A DNA stretch of 14,315 nt, from the NCBI GenBank assembly GCA_000433035.1, contig FR890802.1, positions 1 to 14,315 on the forward strand, given 5' to 3'. This stretch comes from Staphylococcus sp. CAG:324. GTDB lineage: Bacteria; Bacillota_I; Bacilli_A; ML615J-28; CAG-313. Position 1 is the stretch's first letter. Each line of letters begins with the position of its first letter. Positions 6,401 through 13,871 of the stretch are shown here, in pieces. Made by a program: the position numbers and the translations under genes. The notes beneath the pieces are model-generated. The model searched no databases. It was given only the letters and a program-made list of their open reading frames with translations, and was not told the DNA's origin.

Positions 6401-8200
6401 TTATTTATTTGATTTCGAAAAATTCTGCTTAGCAGTATACGTTGTATGAAGCAATTGATGTGCAAGATGACTATTCGGTTCTTGCAAATATTCTTTATAA
6501 GCATCAAGAACAGCTTGATTTTCATGAGATTTATGATATTTAGTTTCCTTATCAATTTGATATAAAACATTGGCTCTTAAACTTCTTATATCGCAAGACT
6601 CTTGAACCTTTGCATTAACAATTGGTTGTCCTCCACCATTAATACAACCTCCTGTACAAGCCATTACTTCAATAAAATGATATTGTTTTTTACCTTCTTT
6701 TATACGTTTAAAAAGTTCTGGTAAATGAACACTACCATGAACAACAGCTACATTGACATCAGTACCTGCAATCTTAATTGTTGCTTCTTTAATCCCGTTT
6801 TCAACACCGCGAACAACTGTAAAATCAAGATTATCCTCATTTTCAGGATCAAGAATATGAGCAACTGTTCTTAACGCTGCTTCCATTACTCCTCCAGTTG
6901 CCCCAAAGATAACACCAGCACCAGTATATTTAGCAAGTGGACTAGTTGGAGTATACTCATCAAGTGCATTAAAATCAATACCAGCTCTTTTCACAAGACG
7001 TGCATACTCTCTTGTTGTTAAAACATAATCAATATCTCTTAGTCCATCACTTTCCATTTCTGGACGATGAGCTTCATATTTTTTAGCAATACAAGGCATG
7101 ACAGAAACAACCTTAATTTTATTTGGATCAACACCAATTTTTGATGCATAATAATGCTTAATCATTGCCCCTTGCATTTGTTGAGGTGATTTACAACTAG
7201 AAAGATTAGGCAAATATTCTGGGTAATAATGTTCAATATAACGAATCCATCCAGGTGAACAACTAGTAATCATTGGTAAAACCGTTTCTTCACCATTTAA
7301 TGCTTTCTTTAGACGACCAATAAATTCAGTTCCTTCTTCCATAATAGTAAGATCAGCACCAAAATTTACATCTGTAATATCATCAAATCCAAGTTCTTTC
7401 AATGATGCATAAAGTTTCCCTTCACAATTCGTTCCAATTGGATTACCAAACTCTTCACCAATTGCTGCACGAACTGCAGGAGCAAAGGTTGCCACTAAAT
7501 AATTTTCATGATTTGCAAGTTCCTCTTCAACAAAATCAATTTGTTCTTTTTCATGAATGGCTCCTGTTGGACATGCTCCAATACATTTGCCACAATAAAT
7601 ACATCCAGCATCTTCAATATCATGATTTAATGCAGTACCAACACAAGTTACAAAACCTCTTTCATTAAAGTTAAGAACACCAGTTCCTGAAAGTTTTTCA
7701 CAAGCAGCAATACATCTACCACAAAGTACACATTTAGAAGAATCAAAAACAATAGCGTCGCTTTCATTTATAATTGGAAGTTTTTTAGCAAACTCACCAG
7801 ATTCAGCCATTTTATTATCAATTGAAAATCTTCTAAGCAAAGCAAGCAATTCACAATTGTGTTCTCTTGGACATTTCCAACAATCAAAACGATGGTTAGC
7901 GGCAATCAATTCCAATGTTTGACGAACAGATGATCTTACACGTTTAGAATTGGTATAGATTGTTGCAGTTCCTTCTCTATTAAGAATGGAACCTACTTCT
8001 ACTGAACAAGAATTTTTAAGTGAACGCATACCTGCAATTTCCACTACACATACACGGCAAGAAGCATTTTCATTTATATCTTTTAAGAAACAAAGTCTAG
8101 GAATTGAAATTCCCATTTCATCTGCAGCTTGCATAATTGTATAATTAGATGGAACTTGAGCAGTTTTTCCATTTATTGTTATTGTTACTAAGTTTTCCAT
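6401..8200 (-). CDS. hydA: [FeFe] hydrogenase catalytic subunit HydA (multimeric, bifurcation type)
   Basis: This 599-residue subunit catalyses H2 formation or uptake at the H-cluster. In order it has a plant-type [2Fe-2S] domain (Cys37, 48, 51, 65), a His-Cys3 [4Fe-4S] site (His103, Cys107, 110, 116), a two-cluster ferredoxin domain (Cys157/160/163/167 and 200/203/206/210) and the H-domain. The H-domain motifs are TSCSPGW (Cys314), MPCIAKKYE (Cys370) and EVMACTGGCINGGGQP (Cys515, Cys519). The L1 motif has Ser315 where many enzymes have a second Cys. The small C-terminal region ends with a HQLLHTTY segment. AGGAGGT precedes the start at 8200 and the gene lies 12 nt after hydB. With HydB and HydC it should form a cytosolic NADH/ferredoxin-linked complex. 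HydE, HydF and HydG maturases are not in this window. Confidence 0.96.
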   Translation of the reverse strand: MENLVTITINGKTAQVPSNYTIMQAADEMGISIPRLCFLKDINENASCRVCVVEIAGMRSLKNSCSVEVGSILNREGTATIYTNSKRVRSSVRQTLELIAANHRFDCWKCPREHNCELLALLRRFSIDNKMAESGEFAKKLPIINESDAIVFDSSKCVLCGRCIAACEKLSGTGVLNFNERGFVTCVGTALNHDIEDAGCIYCGKCIGACPTGAIHEKEQIDFVEEELANHENYLVATFAPAVRAAIGEEFGNPIGTNCEGKLYASLKELGFDDITDVNFGADLTIMEEGTEFIGRLKKALNGEETVLPMITSCSPGWIRYIEHYYPEYLPNLSSCKSPQQMQGAMIKHYYASKIGVDPNKIKVVSVMPCIAKKYEAHRPEMESDGLRDIDYVLTTREYARLVKRAGIDFNALDEYTPTSPLAKYTGAGVIFGATGGVMEAALRTVAHILDPENEDNLDFTVVRGVENGIKEATIKIAGTDVNVAVVHGSVHLPELFKRIKEGKKQYHFIEVMACTGGCINGGGQPIVNAKVQESCDIRSLRANVLYQIDKETKYHKSHENQAVLDAYKEYLQEPNSHLAHQLLHTTYTAKQNFSKSNK

Positions 8201-8212
8201 GCTTGCTACCTC

Positions 8213-10006
8213 CTATTTCACAACAATTGCATTTTTAGGGCAGCCTTTTACACAACTACCACATTTAATACATTTAGCAGGGTCAATATAATGTTTTTGT
8301 TTAAGGTCACCACTAATAGCATCTGCTGGACAATTTCTTTTACATTTTGTACAACCAATACAATCATCAGTAATTTCAAATGTAAGTAAAGCTTTACAAA
8401 CACCAGCTGGACATTTTTTATCTACAACGTGTGCAAGATATTCATCCTTAAAATTAGCAAGTGTTGATAGAACTGGGTTAGGTGCACTTTGTCCAAGACC
8501 ACAAAGAGAAGAATCTTTGATCATATGAGCTAAATCTTCAAGTGTTTTCAAATCTTCTAAAGTACCTTCACCATGAGTAATTTTTTTCAAAATCTCAAGC
8601 ATTCTTTTAGTACCTTCACGACAAGGTGTACATTTACCACAAGATTCGTCAACTGTAAAATCTAAAAAGAAACGAGCAACATCAACCATACAGTTGTTCT
8701 CATCCATTACAATCATACCACCAGAACCCATCATTGATCCAAGGGCAATGAGGTTATCATAATCAATTGGAGTATCTAAATGTTTTGCTGTTAAGCATCC
8801 ACCAGAGGGACCTCCTGTTTGAACAGCTTTAAATGCTTTACCATTAGGACAGCCTCCACCAATGTCATAAATCACTTCTCTAAGCGTTGTACCCATTGGT
8901 ATTTCAACAAGTCCTGTATTTTTAATTTTACCACCAAGGGCAAATACTTTAGTACCTTTTGATTTCTCAGTTCCAATGGATGAAAACCATTCCCAACCAT
9001 TTAAAATAATGACTGGTACATTAGCAAAAGTTTCAACGTTGTTGATAATAGTCGGTTTACCCCATAGACCTTTTTGAGCAGGAAAAGGTGGTTTATTTCT
9101 TGGCATTCCACGTTCACCTTCAATTGAAGCAATCAAAGCAGTTTCTTCACCACAAACAAAAGCTCCAGCTCCTAGTCTGATATCAATATCAAAATCAAAT
9201 CCACTACCAAAAATATCCTTACCTAAAAGACCATATTCTCTTGCTTGATTAATTGCAAATTGTAATCTTTCAACTGCTACAGGATATTCAGCACGAATAT
9301 ATACATATCCCATTGTAGCACCAATTGCGTATCCAGCAATTGCCATTGCTTCAATTACGCTATGTGGATCACCTTCAAGTACAGAACGATCCATAAATGC
9401 CCCAGGATCTCCTTCATCTGCATTACAAATTACGTATTTTTGATCTGCTTGATTCTTAGCACAAAGTTCCCATTTTAAACCAGTTGGAAAACCTCCGCCA
9501 CCTCGACCGCGAAGTCCTGATTTCTTCATTATATCAATAACCTCAGTAGGAGTATATTCTGTTAAACATTTACCAAGAGCCTGATATGCATTTCTTCCAA
9601 TAGCTTCATTAATATCAAAAGGGTTAATCATACCACAATTACGAAGAGCAATTCTTAATTGCTTATTGTAAAAACCAACCTCACCAAAGGATTTAATTTT
9701 AGCCAATTCTTCTTCTGTTGCTTCTTTGTATGCTTTAGGTTCATATATACGACCCTTTAAAAGATGTTCAGAACAAATTTTAGCAACATCTTCTACTGCA
9801 ACATGGGAATAGAAAGTTTGATCTGGATATACAATAACAATTGGTCCTTTTTCACAAAGACCAAAACATCCTGTTTGAATAACTTGAATTTCATTATCAA
9901 GTCCAAGTGCTTTAATGTTTTCCACAAAAGCATCTTTTATTTGTTGTGATTTTGATGATAGGCACCCTGTCCCACCACAAACTAATACTTGTGCACGTAC
10001 TAACAT
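8213..10006 (-). CDS. hydB: NADH-binding flavoprotein subunit HydB (NuoF-like)
   Basis: This 597-residue subunit has an N-terminal thioredoxin-like [2Fe-2S] domain (Cys10, 15, 47, 51). A NuoF core follows, with the glycine-rich GLRGRGGGGFPTGLKW loop (about 164-179) and CNADEGDPGAFMDR (about 194-207) for FMN/NADH. Next come an SLBB-like region, the NuoF [4Fe-4S] helical domain (Cys456, 459, 462, 502) and a C-terminal two-cluster ferredoxin (Cys549/552/555/559 and 579/582/585/589). This composite architecture is that of HydB in electron-bifurcating hydrogenases, where it handles NAD(H) and relays electrons to HydA. All cluster ligands expected for the family are present. It starts 13 nt after the small ferredoxin gene, with AGAGGT upstream. 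Confidence 0.95.
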   Translation of the reverse strand: MLVRAQVLVCGGTGCLSSKSQQIKDAFVENIKALGLDNEIQVIQTGCFGLCEKGPIVIVYPDQTFYSHVAVEDVAKICSEHLLKGRIYEPKAYKEATEEELAKIKSFGEVGFYNKQLRIALRNCGMINPFDINEAIGRNAYQALGKCLTEYTPTEVIDIMKKSGLRGRGGGGFPTGLKWELCAKNQADQKYVICNADEGDPGAFMDRSVLEGDPHSVIEAMAIAGYAIGATMGYVYIRAEYPVAVERLQFAINQAREYGLLGKDIFGSGFDFDIDIRLGAGAFVCGEETALIASIEGERGMPRNKPPFPAQKGLWGKPTIINNVETFANVPVIILNGWEWFSSIGTEKSKGTKVFALGGKIKNTGLVEIPMGTTLREVIYDIGGGCPNGKAFKAVQTGGPSGGCLTAKHLDTPIDYDNLIALGSMMGSGGMIVMDENNCMVDVARFFLDFTVDESCGKCTPCREGTKRMLEILKKITHGEGTLEDLKTLEDLAHMIKDSSLCGLGQSAPNPVLSTLANFKDEYLAHVVDKKCPAGVCKALLTFEITDDCIGCTKCKRNCPADAISGDLKQKHYIDPAKCIKCGSCVKGCPKNAIVVK

Positions 10007-10019
10007 CTTTCTTATACCT

Positions 10020-10394
10020 CTACTTTGCTGCTTTTATTGCTTCTAATGTTTTTTCGGTAATTACTTTACCGCCAATAATATGTTGTTCAATAATATGTTC
10101 AACATCTTCTACATGTACTTCTGCATATGTTGTACGATTCCCATTTGCATCAAATACTTCCACAACCGGTTCTAAAGCACATTCGCCAAGACATCCCACT
10201 TGTGTAACAGTTACATTATCTAAATGTTTGGCAGCAACTTGATCAACAAAAGCTGCTAATACTGGTCTTGCACCAGCAGTGATTCCGCATGTAGCCATTC
10301 CAACAACTACTCGATACCCATCTTTAGCAGTACGTAGGTTAATCTTGTTTGCGGCCTCTTCTCTAATTTTCTTTAATTCTGCTAAACTTTTCAT
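10020..10394 (-). CDS. Small thioredoxin-like [2Fe-2S] ferredoxin, hydrogenase-associated
   Basis: This 124-residue protein has the thioredoxin-like ferredoxin fold seen at the C-terminus of NuoE and the N-terminus of HydB. An MATCGITAGARPVL segment contains a single Cys (36), and VTQVGCLGECALEPVVEV carries Cys68 and Cys72. Only three Cys are present, because the first pair of the family (C-x4-C) is reduced to one. Whether it holds a [2Fe-2S] cluster with a non-Cys ligand is unclear. Genes of this kind often lie directly before hydB in clostridial multimeric hydrogenase operons, and it may correspond to the small extra subunit called HydD or HydE in some species. The start has GAGGAGG immediately upstream. 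Confidence 0.85.
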   Translation of the reverse strand: MKSLAELKKIREEAANKINLRTAKDGYRVVVGMATCGITAGARPVLAAFVDQVAAKHLDNVTVTQVGCLGECALEPVVEVFDANGNRTTYAEVHVEDVEHIIEQHIIGGKVITEKTLEAIKAAK

Positions 10395-10441
10395 AGTTCC
10401 TCCTCTATTTTTTCTAAATCAAACATAATCCTTCTATATCT

Positions 10442-10975
10442 TTAAGATAGACCACTTTGTATATATTCTTTTATCCAAACCATAATTGATGGTTCTTTCA
10501 AAGAAATACCATCTAATATTTTTTTAAATTCTCTTGTATCAATTAAAAATTCATCCTTTTGAGGATCTTTAAAAGTCATTTTTACCCAAATATCAATATC
10601 ATATGGATTGATAACCAAAACAAAAATACTTTCACCTATATCTCCTAAAGGAATTGCATCAATACTATTTGTATACATACAAGCAGTAACACAGGTTCCC
10701 ACACCAACCTGAGAAACAATATTGAAATATCCACCTGTTTGTTCGCAAGTTTGCTTAAAAAGAGGAATTCCAAGCCCTACTTTTCTCGTCGTTCTAGATG
10801 TGAAAAAAGGATTGGTTACCTGTTGTAGTACTTCGTCACTCATTCCACAACCATCATCTTCAATTGAAACTTGAATAAACTCTTCTTTTTCTTCAATAAT
10901 AATTTTCACTAACGTAGCCTTAGCTTTAAAGGCATTAGTAGCAACATCTAATATGTGAAGTGATAAATCAACCAT
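10442..10975 (-). CDS. GHKL-type ATP-binding protein (histidine-kinase-like ATPase) without sensor or phosphoacceptor
   Basis: This 177-residue soluble protein consists of an HATPase domain plus a short C-terminal extension. The N-box lies in LHILDVATNAFKAKATLVKI (Asn14), the G1 box is DDGCGM (40-45), and NPFFTSRTTRKVGLGIPLFK forms the ATP lid and G2 (56-74). No HisKA dimerisation helix, sensor domain or membrane helix is present, so it cannot act as an ordinary two-component kinase alone. The last ~70 residues (from about 108) are not recognised. Its ATG directly abuts the stop of the PHP gene, with AGGTGA upstream. The position inside the hyd operon argues for a role in controlling the hydrogenase, which is inference. 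Confidence 0.85.
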   Translation of the reverse strand: MVDLSLHILDVATNAFKAKATLVKIIIEEKEEFIQVSIEDDGCGMSDEVLQQVTNPFFTSRTTRKVGLGIPLFKQTCEQTGGYFNIVSQVGVGTCVTACMYTNSIDAIPLGDIGESIFVLVINPYDIDIWVKMTFKDPQKDEFLIDTREFKKILDGISLKEPSIMVWIKEYIQSGLS

Positions 10976-11686
10976 TTATTTTTTCACCTTTAATTTATGA
11001 AATAAACAATCTATTGTCAACGCTTCTAATTCAATTTTATGTATTGGTTCTGATATATCTGTGATTTGATGAGCATCAGAATTTCTTAAAATTGTATGAG
11101 GCAAATCTTTTAATTTATCATCTAGTTTAGAAATATCATATGATGCATTAACCTCAATCGCATCAAAAATGTCACTATAAATTGTTTTCATTTTTTCAAA
11201 TATATCATTTGAATATTTTTCAATATGGGCAAGAATCATCAAACCATCTAAATGTTTAATTATTCTTTTTAAATCTAACAAACTAATATTAGATGAACCC
11301 ATTAAACTAATTTGATAATTATTGATAATATCATCAAAAGCATCAAATAAATTTTGTTCACCATATATTTTTTCATCATGCATTCTTTTATCTAAATATA
11401 CATTTAACATTTTTTGAAATTTTCTTGCAATATCAAAAGTTTTAAACAAACATAAAACATGATATTTTTCTTTTACCTCAACCTCAACACCAGGGATAAT
11501 TAACATTTCATAACTATCTTTTAATTCTTCAAATACATTAAGTTGTAAACATGAATTATGATCAGTTATAGCAATAATATTTAACTCTTTTAAGTAGGCC
11601 ATATTTAAAATATTATTTGGACTCATTAAAATGTCTGCACAAGGTGATAAAGCTGAATGAATATGTAAATCATAATAGTATTTCAT
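10976..11686 (-). CDS. PHP domain metallophosphoesterase
   Basis: The 236-residue protein keeps the PHP metal-ligand set: DLHIHSALSPCAD (His8, His10), ITDHN (Asp42, His43), PGVEVE (Glu68) and KYHVLCLF (His76). ILAHIEKYS follows (His154), and NSDAHQI (Asp204, His206) completes the set. PHP proteins hydrolyse phosphoesters such as histidinol phosphate, nucleoside 3',5'-bisphosphate or polymerase-linked substrates. This one is closest in size to the stand-alone PHP phosphoesterases, and its substrate is unknown. ATGA overlap with the upstream DRTGG gene and zero spacing to the downstream ATPase gene show tight translational coupling. A nucleotide or phosphoprotein substrate used in signalling would fit the neighbours but is not shown. 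Confidence 0.9.
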   Translation of the reverse strand: MKYYYDLHIHSALSPCADILMSPNNILNMAYLKELNIIAITDHNSCLQLNVFEELKDSYEMLIIPGVEVEVKEKYHVLCLFKTFDIARKFQKMLNVYLDKRMHDEKIYGEQNLFDAFDDIINNYQISLMGSSNISLLDLKRIIKHLDGLMILAHIEKYSNDIFEKMKTIYSDIFDAIEVNASYDISKLDDKLKDLPHTILRNSDAHQITDISEPIHKIELEALTIDCLFHKLKVKK

Positions 11687-12006
11687 ATTTCATATATTTT
11701 GCGAATGATATCAACAACATTGTATTTACTACTAATGATAATAATATTTTCATCATCCGCTTTATTGATCATTTCTTCAGTAGGTTTAACATTCTCAGCC
11801 AAAACAATTACCGGCATATCTAATAAGCATGCTACCGCAATTGTATTAAGATTAGACATAATTGTTAAAAACAAATTGTTTTCTTTTGCATGGGCCATTA
11901 CATGACTCAATAAATCTCCTGCATAAACTCCTTCAAAATAAGCATCTTTATTTTTAGCGGTAAGAATCTTACCCTCTATTTTATCTAAAATTTCAATTAC
12001 TCGCAT
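11683..12006 (-). CDS. DRTGG domain protein (second copy)
   Basis: This 107-residue protein is essentially one DRTGG domain: KILTAKNKDAYFEGVYAG, then DLLSHVMAHAKENNLFLTIM and a Rossmann-like beta-alpha continuation with VACLLDMPVIVLAE. DRTGG domains are also found in long phosphotransacetylases, CBS-pyrophosphatases and BioD-like proteins, and are assumed to be regulatory or ligand-binding. The segment GVYAGDLLSHVM aligns by eye with FSGDLMSDALM in the DRTGG protein encoded at 12431-12805, so the two may be diverged paralogues that pair. AGAGGAAA precedes the start and the stop overlaps the PHP start (ATGA). Confidence 0.8.
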   Translation of the reverse strand: MRVIEILDKIEGKILTAKNKDAYFEGVYAGDLLSHVMAHAKENNLFLTIMSNLNTIAVACLLDMPVIVLAENVKPTEEMINKADDENIIIISSKYNVVDIIRKIYEI

Positions 12007-12014
12007 ATTTTCCT

Positions 12015-12431
12015 CTAATTAAAATAAATTTGAATATCAAGTGTTGTACCTGCTGGTGATGATGTAATATCAAACTCATCACTGGCATTTTTAATATTCA
12101 TCAGTCCCATACCAGCACCAAATCCATAATAAATGGCCTGATTATTAGCTGTAGAAAAACCTGGTTCAAGTGCTTGTTCAATATCAACAATTCCAGGACC
12201 TGTATCTTCAAAAATAATCCTAATTTTTTGATCATCTATAAAATATGTACAAGTTCCCCCATATGAATGGATAACAACATTAATTTCTGCTTCATATACC
12301 GCAATAGAAACTCTCTTAATAATTTGTTTAGAAATACCTTCTTCGATTAAAATTTTTTTAATCGTACTAGATGCATTTCCAGCATTATCTAAGTCCATTG
12401 CTTCAATTAAAAACTTTCCTGTTTTTTCCAT
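12015..12431 (-). CDS. RsbW/SpoIIAB-like ATP-binding protein (anti-sigma-factor kinase family)
   Basis: This 138-residue single-domain GHKL ATPase has an N-box VSIAVYEAEINVVIHSYGG (Glu47, Asn51), a G1 box FEDTGPGI (75-81) and a G2 box YYGFGAGMGLMNIKNASDEF (101-120). These match serine-protein kinases of the anti-sigma family (RsbW, SpoIIAB), which phosphorylate a STAS-domain antagonist and sequester a sigma factor. Neither a STAS protein nor a sigma factor is encoded in this window, so the partner is unknown and may be one of the operon's other proteins. The ATG overlaps the stop of the preceding DRTGG gene by one base (TAATG). Confidence 0.9.
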   Translation of the reverse strand: MEKTGKFLIEAMDLDNAGNASSTIKKILIEEGISKQIIKRVSIAVYEAEINVVIHSYGGTCTYFIDDQKIRIIFEDTGPGIVDIEQALEPGFSTANNQAIYYGFGAGMGLMNIKNASDEFDITSSPAGTTLDIQIYFN

Positions 12432-12805
12432 TATAAATCGCTTAATCCTTTAATACCCGCATGATATAATTTTCCACAGACTGAAAAAGATACATCATTT
12501 GTTCCTAAAACAATAATTCCAGAATTATATGCTTGTTCTAAAACTTGTTTAGATGGTATTTTAGCTCTTGTAATTAAGATTGCCGCAAAATCTAACATTT
12601 CAGCTGTTCTAATACTTTGCATAGTAACATTACCAGTAATTAAAATACCAGCCTCACAAAATCCTTCTGGTGCTTCTCTTAATACCATTAATGCATCACT
12701 CATTAAATCGCCACTAAAAGCATATTTTAATTCAAAATTGGTAGGTCTAATAGGAGGAGTGAGTTCTTTTCCTCTAATTACTTCAATAACTTTTTGAACT
12801 GTCAT
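12431..12805 (-). CDS. DRTGG domain protein (first copy)
   Basis: This 124-residue protein matches stand-alone DRTGG domain proteins: an N-terminal helix (VQKVIEVIRGKELTPP), then YAFSGDLMSDALMVLREAPE, GILITGNVTMQSIRTAEMLD, AAILITRAKIPSKQVLEQA and a C-terminal GIIVLGTNDVSFSVCGKLY. It is soluble and has no catalytic motif, so a ligand-sensing or protein-binding role is likely but unproven. It starts 7 nt after hydC, with AGGTT immediately ahead of the ATG, and its stop overlaps the RsbW-like gene. It is one of two DRTGG genes in the operon. Confidence 0.82.
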   Translation of the reverse strand: MTVQKVIEVIRGKELTPPIRPTNFELKYAFSGDLMSDALMVLREAPEGFCEAGILITGNVTMQSIRTAEMLDFAAILITRAKIPSKQVLEQAYNSGIIVLGTNDVSFSVCGKLYHAGIKGLSDL

Positions 12806-12812
12806 AACCTAT

Positions 12813-13295
12813 TTATTCCATATGTTTTGCGTAAACTTCTTTTGCTGATTTAACTGTAGCACTACCGTAAACTTCATCATCTACTGTAAATACTGGTGCA
12901 AGACCACAAGCTCCAATACATCTTGTTTCTAGTAATGTAAAGCGACCATCTTCTGTTGTTTGGTTGGAATTAATTTTTAATAATTTTTTAAATTCATCAA
13001 TAACTGCTTGTGAACCACGAACATAACAAGCAGTACCAAGACAAACACCAATTACATGCTTTCCTTTTGGTTCTAATGTGAAACGAGAATAAAAAGTTAC
13101 TACTCCATTTATTTTGGCAATACTCTCACCTAATTCTTCAGAAATAATTTTTTGTACTTCAAGGGGAATACAACCGAAAATTGTTTGTGCATCATGAAGA
13201 GTAGGCATTAGAGGACCTGATTTCTGTTTGTGCTCGGCAATTTTTTGTTTTAATAGCTTAATTTGGTCATCTGACATTTCTAATTTAACTGACAT
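12813..13295 (-). CDS. hydC: NuoE-like [2Fe-2S] subunit HydC
   Basis: This 160-residue protein is the first gene of the hydrogenase operon. I chose the ATG at 13295, not the upstream in-frame ATG at 13355, because AGGAGGT (13301-13307) lies 5 nt ahead and the longer form would begin upstream of the predicted start of transcription. A helical N-terminal domain (about 8-65) is followed by the thioredoxin-like fold, with GVCLGTACYVRGS (Cys85, Cys90) and LETRCIGACGLAPV (Cys126, Cys130), the complete [2Fe-2S] ligand set. NuoE/HydC proteins feed electrons between the flavin site of HydB and the rest of the complex. Its separation from hydB and hydA by six genes is notable. Confidence 0.94.
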   Translation of the reverse strand: MSVKLEMSDDQIKLLKQKIAEHKQKSGPLMPTLHDAQTIFGCIPLEVQKIISEELGESIAKINGVVTFYSRFTLEPKGKHVIGVCLGTACYVRGSQAVIDEFKKLLKINSNQTTEDGRFTLLETRCIGACGLAPVFTVDDEVYGSATVKSAKEVYAKHME

Positions 13296-13322
13296 TTTTA
13301 ACCTCCTAAAATTAACAAACTT

Positions 13323-13351
13323 ATTATAACATATTACGCCTTTTTTTACAA
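13323..13351 (-). promoter_or_regulatory. Sigma-A promoter of the hydrogenase operon
   Basis: The minus strand shows TTGTAA (13351-13346), a 17-bp spacer, then an extended-10 TGT and perfect TATAAT (13328-13323). Transcription should begin near 13316, only about 20 nt before the hydC ATG, leaving no room for a riboswitch or attenuator. No complete Rex or Crp/Fnr palindrome overlaps it. Confidence 0.82.
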
Positions 13352-13663
13352 ACATTTAAAACTAAATTTTGGTAAGTTGGAAAATATTTTATATTTTAAA
13401 CTTTTTTACCATTTAAATATTTCCTATATTTTATTAAATTAATAGCATATTTTCAATAAAATATATCTATATTTTTTATAAATAAAGAATAAATATCAAA
13501 TATAAATGTTTATTTATTCTTCCGTTTTATCCATTAAATTAATTACATTCTTAGATATCTAATCATAATAAAAAAACCTCCTCACTCATATCGTAGTTTT
13601 AAAGAGATCTTTATTGGGGTAAAAAATGCAGAATACAGTTTATAATAATTTACATTCTTCCAT
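13352..13663. other. AT-rich intergenic stretch without recognised genes
   Basis: I find no credible coding region on either strand here. It contains the inverted repeat at 13485-13521 and, on the minus strand, GAGTGAGGAGG followed by a T-run (about 13567-13586) that looks like an orphan ribosome site or half a terminator. The short reading frame after it has only seven codons. Confidence 0.5.
13485..13521. repeat. 11-bp perfect inverted repeat
   Basis: The arms AAGAATAAATA (13485-13495) and TATTTATTCTT (13511-13521) are perfectly complementary around a 15-nt loop. The stem is almost all A/T and lacks a clean T-tract, so it is not a convincing terminator. It lies about 130 bp upstream of the hyd promoter and could be chance in such AT-rich DNA. 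Confidence 0.4.
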
Positions 13664-13817
13664 CTATTTATTAAGATATTTTATAATTAATTTATTAAAA
13701 GCATTTTCATTAAAATCTAACTTTATATAATGAAACTCTAATCTTTCATGTTCTTCCATTCATCTAATGATAAACGACAATAAATTACTGTCTTATATAT
13801 AATTCTTTTTGTTTCAT
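13664..13817 (-). pseudogene. Disrupted short coding remnant, possibly serine recombinase N-terminus
   Basis: AGGAGATAAA precedes an ATG (13817) that opens only 10 codons (MKQKELYIRQ) before TAA. In another frame the same stretch reads TVIYCRLSLDE, resembling the start of large serine recombinases (a beta-strand followed by Tyr-x-Arg-Leu-Ser). It too stops soon, at 13738-13740. A third frame gives a 31-codon run ending in NAFNKLIIKYLNK at 13664. Frame changes and stops suggest decay, but the match is short and made by eye. It follows the small gene at 13872-14012, an arrangement found in clostridial mobile elements. Confidence 0.3.
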
Positions 13818-13871
13818 TTTATCTCCTATAAAATAAAACATAGAACTAGACATCTATATTTTATCATATTA

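Noticed and set aside
7402..7668. Plus-strand open frame of 88 codons, very rich in Gln, His and Leu
   Set aside because: It is the antisense shadow of the ferredoxin domain of hydA, and its odd composition reflects the complementary codons.
10203..10215. Perfect palindrome TGTAACAGTTACA resembling the operator at 5694-5709
   Set aside because: It lies inside the coding sequence of the small ferredoxin (Val-Thr-Val region), the spacer is 1 nt rather than 4, and no promoter is nearby. It is probably chance from codon content.
9946..10242. Plus-strand open frame across the hydB/ferredoxin junction
   Set aside because: It is antisense to two well-supported genes and has no family resemblance.
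13312..13318. TTGTTAA half of a Rex-type operator near the hyd promoter
   Set aside because: The second half (TTAACAA at the proper spacing) is absent, and single half-sites are frequent in such AT-rich DNA.
13296..13355. Longer hydC start at 13355
   Set aside because: The extra 20 codons would cover the predicted -10 and -35 elements and have no ribosome site, while the ATG at 13295 has AGGAGGT at ideal spacing.
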